In this document: in pieces, positions 7,882 through 10,926 of the stretch
Layout of the letters: the number at the start of each line of letters is the position of its first letter
Position numbering within the stretch: position 1 is the first letter of the stretch
Source of the DNA: Merdivivens faecigallinarum
GTDB taxonomy: Bacteria; Bacteroidota; Bacteroidia; Bacteroidales; UBA932
Assembly: GCA_017695055.1 (NCBI GenBank)
Contig: JADILY010000130.1
Location: forward strand, 1 to 10,926
Length of the DNA: 10,926 nt
Reading direction: 5' to 3'
Notes under the pieces: model-generated
Seen by the model: only the letters and a program-made list of their open reading frames with translations
What the model was told of the DNA's origin: nothing
Database searches by the model: none
Translations under genes and position numbers: made by a program

Positions 7882-8271
7882 ATGAAAGTAATTAACGCCC
7901 TTGGAAGACGTAAATCGGCAGTCGCTCGCGTTTATGTAAGCGCCGGTAACGGTACAATCATGATTAACGGCCGTCCTCTTGAGAATTATTTCCATGAGGA
8001 TTCGCTCATTTATATCGTGAAACAGCCGTTGGAGGTAACCGGAACCACCGCACAGTTCGATATCAAAGCAAATATCGACGGTGGCGGAATCAAAGGTCAG
8101 GCAGAGGCCATGAGGCTCGGTATCGCAAGAGCACTTTGCGAAATCGACAGCGAGGCTTACCGTCACACTTTGAAGAGCAACGGTTTCCTTACCCGTGACG
8201 CACGCGAGGTCGAGAGGAAGAAACCGGGCCGTCCTGGTGCCCGCAAGCGCTTCCAGTTCAGTAAACGTTAA
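7882..8271 (+). CDS. rpsI: 30S ribosomal protein S9
   Basis: Small-subunit head protein whose basic C-terminal tail reaches the P-site tRNA. 129 aa with the S9 signature GGGIKGQAEAMRLGIARAL at 67-85, the basic run RKKPGRPGARKRFQFSKR at 112-129 and the invariant final Lys-Arg. It starts nine bases after the rplM stop. A weak six-pair hairpin (8262-8267 with 8273-8278) spans the stop codon but has no T-run, so it is not a convincing terminator. Confidence 0.98.
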   Translation: MKVINALGRRKSAVARVYVSAGNGTIMINGRPLENYFHEDSLIYIVKQPLEVTGTTAQFDIKANIDGGGIKGQAEAMRLGIARALCEIDSEAYRHTLKSNGFLTRDAREVERKKPGRPGARKRFQFSKR

Positions 8272-8450
8272 TCGTTTATTGCCGATTTGCCAATGTACGG
8301 TCGGGAACAAAATCCGAAGGATCTGCATTTTTGTGGCTACCCCGGGTTTGCCTTGGCCGCGGAAAATTGAGGAGACCGGACTTGTCCGCTACTCCTGATT
8401 GATGAAAAGAGGCCCCGCAAGGGGAAAAATTAGTAAAAACGAAATTAAAA
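8272..8450 (+). promoter_or_regulatory. rpsI-rpsB spacer with hairpins; possible rpsB leader
   Basis: A 179-base non-coding gap, much longer than the other gaps in this operon. It holds several small self-complementary elements. GGAG at 8371-8374 pairs with CTCC at 8392-8395 and encloses CGGA-CTTG-TCCG (8377-8388). CCCC-GCAA-GGGG at 8413-8424 is a GNRA-capped hairpin that ends 26 bases before the rpsB ATG. ATCC-GAA-GGAT lies at 8312-8322. No TAnnTTTG promoter and no hairpin followed by T-run is visible. rpsB is autoregulated through its leader in E. coli, so a leader function is reasonable but inferred. It could instead contain an unrecognised promoter or mRNA-processing sites. Confidence 0.45.
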
Positions 8451-9302
8451 ATGTCAAGAACGAATTTCCAAGATTTACTGGATGCAGGTGTACACTTCGG
8501 TCACCTGAAGAGGAAATGGAATCCGAAAATGGCTCCATATATTTTTATGGAGAAAAACGGAATACATATTATAGACCTGCATAAGACTGCGGTAAAGATA
8601 GATGAAGCGGCTACGGTACTCAAACAGCTTGCACATGCAGGCCGCAAAGTGCTTTTCGTAGCTACGAAGAAACAGGCAAAAGACGTTGTTGCAGAGTATG
8701 CACAGTCTGTCGGAATGCCGTATGTTACCGAAAGATGGGCGGGCGGAATGCTTACAAACTTCCCGACCATACGTAAGGCCGTCAAGAAGATGAACACCAT
8801 CGACAAGATGATGACCGACGGCACATTCGATACCTTAGCAAAGCGTGAGCGTCTCCAGATTACACGCCAGAAGGCCAAACTGGAGAAGAACCTCGGTTCG
8901 ATAGCCGACCTTACCCGCCTTCCGTCTGCAATTTTCGTAGTGGACGTCCAGAAGGAGATGAACGCCGTAAGGGAAGCAAACCGTCTGAATATCCCGGTTA
9001 TCGCAATGGTTGATACTTGCTGCGATCCTACACCGATTGATTATGTGATTCCGGCGAATGATGACGCTACCAAATCCATCGAACTCGTGATGAAGGCTCT
9101 TTGCGAGGCTATCAAAGAAGGACTTGCCGAAAGGAAGGTGGAGAAGGAAAAAGAGAATGCCGAGAATGCTGAAAACGCTGCTCCGGCACAGGGTGGAAAG
9201 AAACTCCGTTCACGCAGGCCTAAGAAAGAGGAAACTTCTGAAGATGCTGTAGAGACCGAAGCCAAAGAGGAGCCGGTTGAACAACATGTCGAAGCTGAAT
9301 AA
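8451..9302 (+). CDS. rpsB: 30S ribosomal protein S2
   Basis: Late-binding small-subunit protein needed for binding of S1 and for initiation. 283 aa, against about 241 in E. coli. The core begins LLDAGVHFGHLKRKWNPKMAPYIF (9-32) and continues with WAGGMLTNFPTI at 96-107 and DVQKEMNAVREANRLNIPVIAMVDT at 165-189. PIDYVIPANDDATKSI at 195-210 is the usual end of the fold. Residues about 228-283 are an added low-complexity, Lys/Glu-rich tail containing a basic patch (KKLRSRRPKK at 250-259) before a strongly acidic end. The ATG follows an A-rich stretch without Shine-Dalgarno sequence. tsf follows after 33 bases, the standard rpsB-tsf pair. Confidence 0.98.
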   Translation: MSRTNFQDLLDAGVHFGHLKRKWNPKMAPYIFMEKNGIHIIDLHKTAVKIDEAATVLKQLAHAGRKVLFVATKKQAKDVVAEYAQSVGMPYVTERWAGGMLTNFPTIRKAVKKMNTIDKMMTDGTFDTLAKRERLQITRQKAKLEKNLGSIADLTRLPSAIFVVDVQKEMNAVREANRLNIPVIAMVDTCCDPTPIDYVIPANDDATKSIELVMKALCEAIKEGLAERKVEKEKENAENAENAAPAQGGKKLRSRRPKKEETSEDAVETEAKEEPVEQHVEAE

Positions 9303-9335
9303 CAAGTGGTAGAAACAAATTAAAGAAAATTTATT

Positions 9336-10172
9336 ATGGAAATCAAAGCAGTTGATGTTGCCAAACTCCGTAAGATGACCGGAGCGGGCATGATGGATTG
9401 CAAGAAAGCGCTTGTTGAGGCTGAAGGCGATTTTGAAAGGGCACAGGAGATTATCCGTGAGAAAGGAAAACTCGTAGCAGCCAAGAGGGCTGACCGTGAG
9501 ACTTCGGAAGGTTCTGTAATAGCAAGGACTAACGCCGACCATACCAAGGCGATTCTGGTTTGTCTCGGATGCGAGACCGACTTCGTTGCCGGAAATGCGG
9601 AATTCAAGACTCTTGCCAACGCGATTGCCGATGCTGCCATAGCAAATCTTCCGGCAACCAAGGAAGAGCTCGAAGCTCTCAAGGTGGACGGCCAGACCAT
9701 TCAGGAAGCCGTTACCCAGCAGACTGGCAAGACCGGTGAAAAGCATGTGATTGCATATTACAGCAAACTCGAAGCTCCTTTCATCGCTACCTATATCCAC
9801 ATGAACGGTAAAGTCGCTTCCATAGTAGGTTTTTCCAAACCGGTTTCGGCTGAAGCAGGTAAGGAAATAGCCATGCAGGTGACTGCGATGAATCCGGTGT
9901 CTGTCAATAAGGACGACTGCCCTAAGCATGTCATTGAAAAGGAACTCGAGATTTATCACGAGCAGATGAAACTCGACCCTAAGATGGCCGGCAAACCGGC
10001 ACAGATGCTTGAGAGCATAGCACAGGGCAAGCTTTCGAAGTTCTTCAAAGAGTATACGCTTGAAGACCAGATTTTCGTGAAAGACGGCAAGATTTCTGTG
10101 AAGGAGTACCTCAAATCGGTTGATCCTGAGGTCAAGGTTACAGGTTTCGCACGTTTCTCATTGAATGACTAA
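9336..10172 (+). CDS. tsf: Elongation factor Ts
   Basis: Nucleotide exchange factor that releases GDP from EF-Tu. 278 aa, the usual size. The N-terminal UBA-like domain carries LRKMTGAGMMDCKKALVEAE at 11-30, and the exchange motif TDFVA is at 81-85 in GCETDFVAGNAEF. Two core subdomains follow, with the C-terminal one ending in KVTGFARFSLND. It is the last gene of the ribosomal-protein block, followed within nine bases by a strong terminator. No oddities. Confidence 0.98.
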   Translation: MEIKAVDVAKLRKMTGAGMMDCKKALVEAEGDFERAQEIIREKGKLVAAKRADRETSEGSVIARTNADHTKAILVCLGCETDFVAGNAEFKTLANAIADAAIANLPATKEELEALKVDGQTIQEAVTQQTGKTGEKHVIAYYSKLEAPFIATYIHMNGKVASIVGFSKPVSAEAGKEIAMQVTAMNPVSVNKDDCPKHVIEKELEIYHEQMKLDPKMAGKPAQMLESIAQGKLSKFFKEYTLEDQIFVKDGKISVKEYLKSVDPEVKVTGFARFSLND

Positions 10173-10180
10173 ACCATAGT

Positions 10181-10229
10181 GGAGCGGCCGGTCAAGGCCT
10201 TGCAATCAGTGCCGGCCCTCCATTTTTTT
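10181..10229 (+). terminator. Intrinsic terminator of the rplM-tsf block
   Basis: GGAG-(C)-GGCCGG (10181-10191) pairs with CCGGCCCTCC (10212-10221). This gives ten base pairs, nearly all G-C, with one bulged C, followed by an A and seven T (10223-10229). The last T is directly followed by the first base of the tRNA. Confidence 0.9.
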
Positions 10230-10302
10230 CGGGATGTAGCGCAGTTGGTAGCGCACTACGTTCGGGACGTAGGGGTCGGGCGTTCGAGTCGCCTCATCCC
10301 GA
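10230..10302 (+). tRNA. tRNA-Pro, anticodon CGG
   Basis: Complete 73-base cloverleaf. Acceptor stem CGGGATG (10230-10236) pairs with CATCCCG (10295-10301), discriminator A at 10302. The D-arm is GCGC-AGTTGGTA-GCGC. Anticodon stem CTACG (10256-10260) and CGTAG (10268-10272) enclose the loop TTCGGGA with anticodon CGG at 10263-10265. The variable loop is five bases; the T-arm GGGCG-TTCGAGT-CGCCT has one G-U pair. CCA is not encoded and must be added. It reads CCG codons. No promoter is visible between tsf and the tRNA, so it is probably made from readthrough of the operon or an unrecognised promoter. Confidence 0.97.
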
Positions 10303-10312
10303 CATTACGAAT

Positions 10313-10352
10313 CAGGCAGCTGTCCGGAAACCGGGCGGCTGCCTGTGTTTTT
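10313..10352 (+). terminator. Intrinsic terminator downstream of tRNA-Pro
   Basis: CAGGCAGCTGTCCGG (10313-10327) pairs with CCGGGCGGCTGCCTG (10331-10345): fifteen continuous pairs including two G-U, closing an AAA loop. TG and five T follow (10346-10352). It ends the tRNA transcript. Confidence 0.9.
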
Positions 10353-10444
10353 CTGGTGGCCGTTACGCTTCTGTCGTGTGTGTTTTTGGGACCAGCGGAT
10401 AATTCCGGTTGGCAGTCCTCCCAGCCACGCATAAAGTTCGTATA

Positions 10445-10482
10445 TTTGATGTAGTTTGATTAAGATTCTTTGAGTATCAAAC
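10445..10482. repeat. Clustered TTTGAT boxes (two direct, one inverted)
   Basis: TTTGAT occurs at 10445-10450 and 10455-10460, ten bases apart, and inverted as ATCAAA at 10476-10481. The last two extend to an inverted pair GTTTGAT (10454-10460) and ATCAAAC (10476-10482) around a 15-base loop. Helical spacing of short boxes is what a DNA-binding protein such as an integrase or excision factor would use, but short AT-rich words also recur by chance. Confidence 0.4.
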
Positions 10483-10582
10483 CATTAAGAAGAACTTGCA
10501 TGAGAATGGGCAATGGATAAGAAATTGCTAACTTGTTTTATTACACTATATTCCTCATGCTTTTCAAATAACTCTTTTCTAA

Positions 10583-10594
10583 GTGCAAAGATAC
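10583..10594 (-). other. Candidate CTnDOT-type attachment core
   Basis: On the minus strand this reads GTATCTTTGCAC, which contains a full match to GTANNTTTGC, the ten-base core shared by CTnDOT-family attachment sites. Unlike the rplM promoter, which contains the same twelve bases, it has no TTTG 19-21 bases upstream, and no gene lies in the direction it would drive. A stray promoter -7 box is the alternative reading. Confidence 0.4.
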
Positions 10595-10673
10595 GATTTT
10601 TTCTCCAATTATAAGAATCCGTACCTTAAAAACTATCTATGTGATAAAGATAATGATATAACAGATTCGTAGC

Positions 10674-10863
10674 CGAGTTCACCAAACCACAGGCAAAGGT
10701 AACTCGTGTTCTTTTCGTCCAAGCAAGGTCAAGCCCTGCGGGTGTCGTGGAAAAATCATCCTCGCCCCGTGGGGCTTGCGGTATTTTCCCACACAACCTT
10801 GCCTGACGAGAACACGACCTTTTAGAGCCTGTAGTTTGGGAACTCCGGCCCCGAATAGCCGGA
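10674..10863 (+). promoter_or_regulatory. Highly structured non-coding region upstream of a partial ORF
   Basis: Three successive inverted repeats. First, CGAGTT-(C)-ACC (10674-10683) pairs with GGTAACTCG (10698-10706). Second is a long imperfect hairpin. CGTGTTCT at 10705-10712 pairs with AGAACACG at 10809-10816, CGTC at 10716-10719 with GACG at 10805-10808, and CAAGGT at 10724-10729 with ACCTTG at 10796-10801. Further in, GTGGAAAAAT at 10747-10756 pairs with ATTTTCCCAC at 10784-10793 (nine of ten). Inside it, AAGCCC (10731-10736) can also pair with GGGCTT (10772-10777), a competing fold. Third, TCCGGC (10844-10849) pairs with GCCGGA (10858-10863), 22 bases before the ATG at 10886. A cis-acting RNA leader or a protein-bound DNA site such as a transfer origin are both possible. 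Confidence 0.55.
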
Positions 10864-10885
10864 CTAACAAAAAATATATAATGTT

Positions 10886-10926
10886 ATGTCACAAGCAGTA
10901 TTAAACAACAGTCAAGCAACAGGTCA
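10886..10926 (+). CDS. Start of an unidentified ORF cut by the window edge
   Basis: ATG at 10886 opens a frame reading MSQAVLNNSQATG that is still open at the last base. It follows an A/T-rich leader (10868-10882) typical of Bacteroidota translation starts, and the hairpin at 10844-10863. Thirteen residues do not identify a family. Its position beyond the composition change, behind the structured region, suggests it belongs to acquired DNA rather than to the translation block. Confidence 0.5.
   Translation, partial: MSQAVLNNSQATG

Larger units (their letters stand above)
10353..10673. other. Gene-free AT-rich stretch, possible element boundary
   Basis: No open frame on either strand looks coding here. 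The first 85 bases keep the mixed composition of the chromosome. From about 10435 the sequence becomes clearly AT-richer and remains so until about 10670. It contains short TTTGAT repeats and a CTnDOT-core-like site, described separately. A near-match to the -7 consensus, TATCTATG at 10634-10641, has no -33 partner. The composition change suggests a junction between core chromosome and acquired DNA, but the exact point cannot be fixed from one sequence. Confidence 0.5.

Noticed and set aside
8413..8430. CCCC-GCAA-GGGG hairpin as an intrinsic terminator for rpsI
   Set aside because: It is followed by an A-run, not a T-run, on the coding strand, and the stem is only four pairs.
10230..10302. 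tRNA-Pro 3' end as an attachment site for an integrated element
   Set aside because: No repeat of the tRNA 3' end is found in the 620 bases downstream, and the tRNA is followed by its own perfect terminator. A distant second copy outside the window cannot be checked.
10179..10454. Plus-strand open frame of 91 codons
   Set aside because: It runs through the tsf terminator, the entire tRNA-Pro gene and the second terminator, so it is not coding.
10679..10870. Minus-strand open frame of 63 codons through the structured region, starting at TTG
   Set aside because: It coincides almost exactly with the inverted-repeat block, whose G/C-rich pairing suppresses stop codons by itself, and it has no promoter. 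A conserved small protein cannot be fully excluded.
1..10926. CRISPR array or insertion sequence
   Set aside because: No regularly spaced repeats, no transposase-like frame and no terminal inverted repeats flanking a gene were seen.

Overview
The window is ordinary, compact chromosome of a Bacteroidota bacterium, most likely a gut member of the Bacteroidales, up to about position 10350. It then runs into a gene-poor, AT-richer stretch that looks accessory and may be one end of an integrated element. The assignment rests on three observations. Start codons are not preceded by purine-rich ribosome-binding sites. A promoter of the Bacteroides type (TTTG, 19-base spacer, TATCTTTG) stands in front of rplM. 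The gene content and order also fit, notably rplM-rpsI-rpsB-tsf and a bacterial GH3 protein. I cannot name a genus.

Layout. (1) 14-1639, minus strand: an exported S41 C-terminal processing peptidase. (2) 1735-5276, plus strand: a probable operon of rdgB (XTP/dITP pyrophosphatase), recO (recombinational repair), a GH3-family acyl-adenylating enzyme whose start overlaps the recO stop, and a YugP-type membrane zinc peptidase. (3) 5244-7295, minus strand: dusB then lpxK (tRNA dihydrouridine synthase, lipid A 4'-kinase). lpxK converges on the peptidase gene and overlaps its 3' end by 33 bases. (4) 7330-10229, plus strand: a translation block with the rplM promoter, rplM, rpsI, a 179-base spacer with hairpins, rpsB, tsf and a strong terminator. 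(5) 10230-10302: tRNA-Pro(CGG), which starts on the base after the terminator's T-run and is followed by its own strong terminator. (6) 10353-10885: no convincing gene. This stretch holds a 12-base match to the CTnDOT-type attachment core, repeated TTTGAT boxes, and about 190 bases of inverted repeats ending just before an ORF that starts at 10886 and leaves the window.

Functionally, most of the window is housekeeping: nucleotide-pool sanitation, DNA repair, tRNA modification, lipid A synthesis and translation. The parts worth a second look are the structured region and attachment-like site at the right end, the tRNA wedged between two terminators, the spacer upstream of rpsB, and the GH3 enzyme, whose substrate is not evident.
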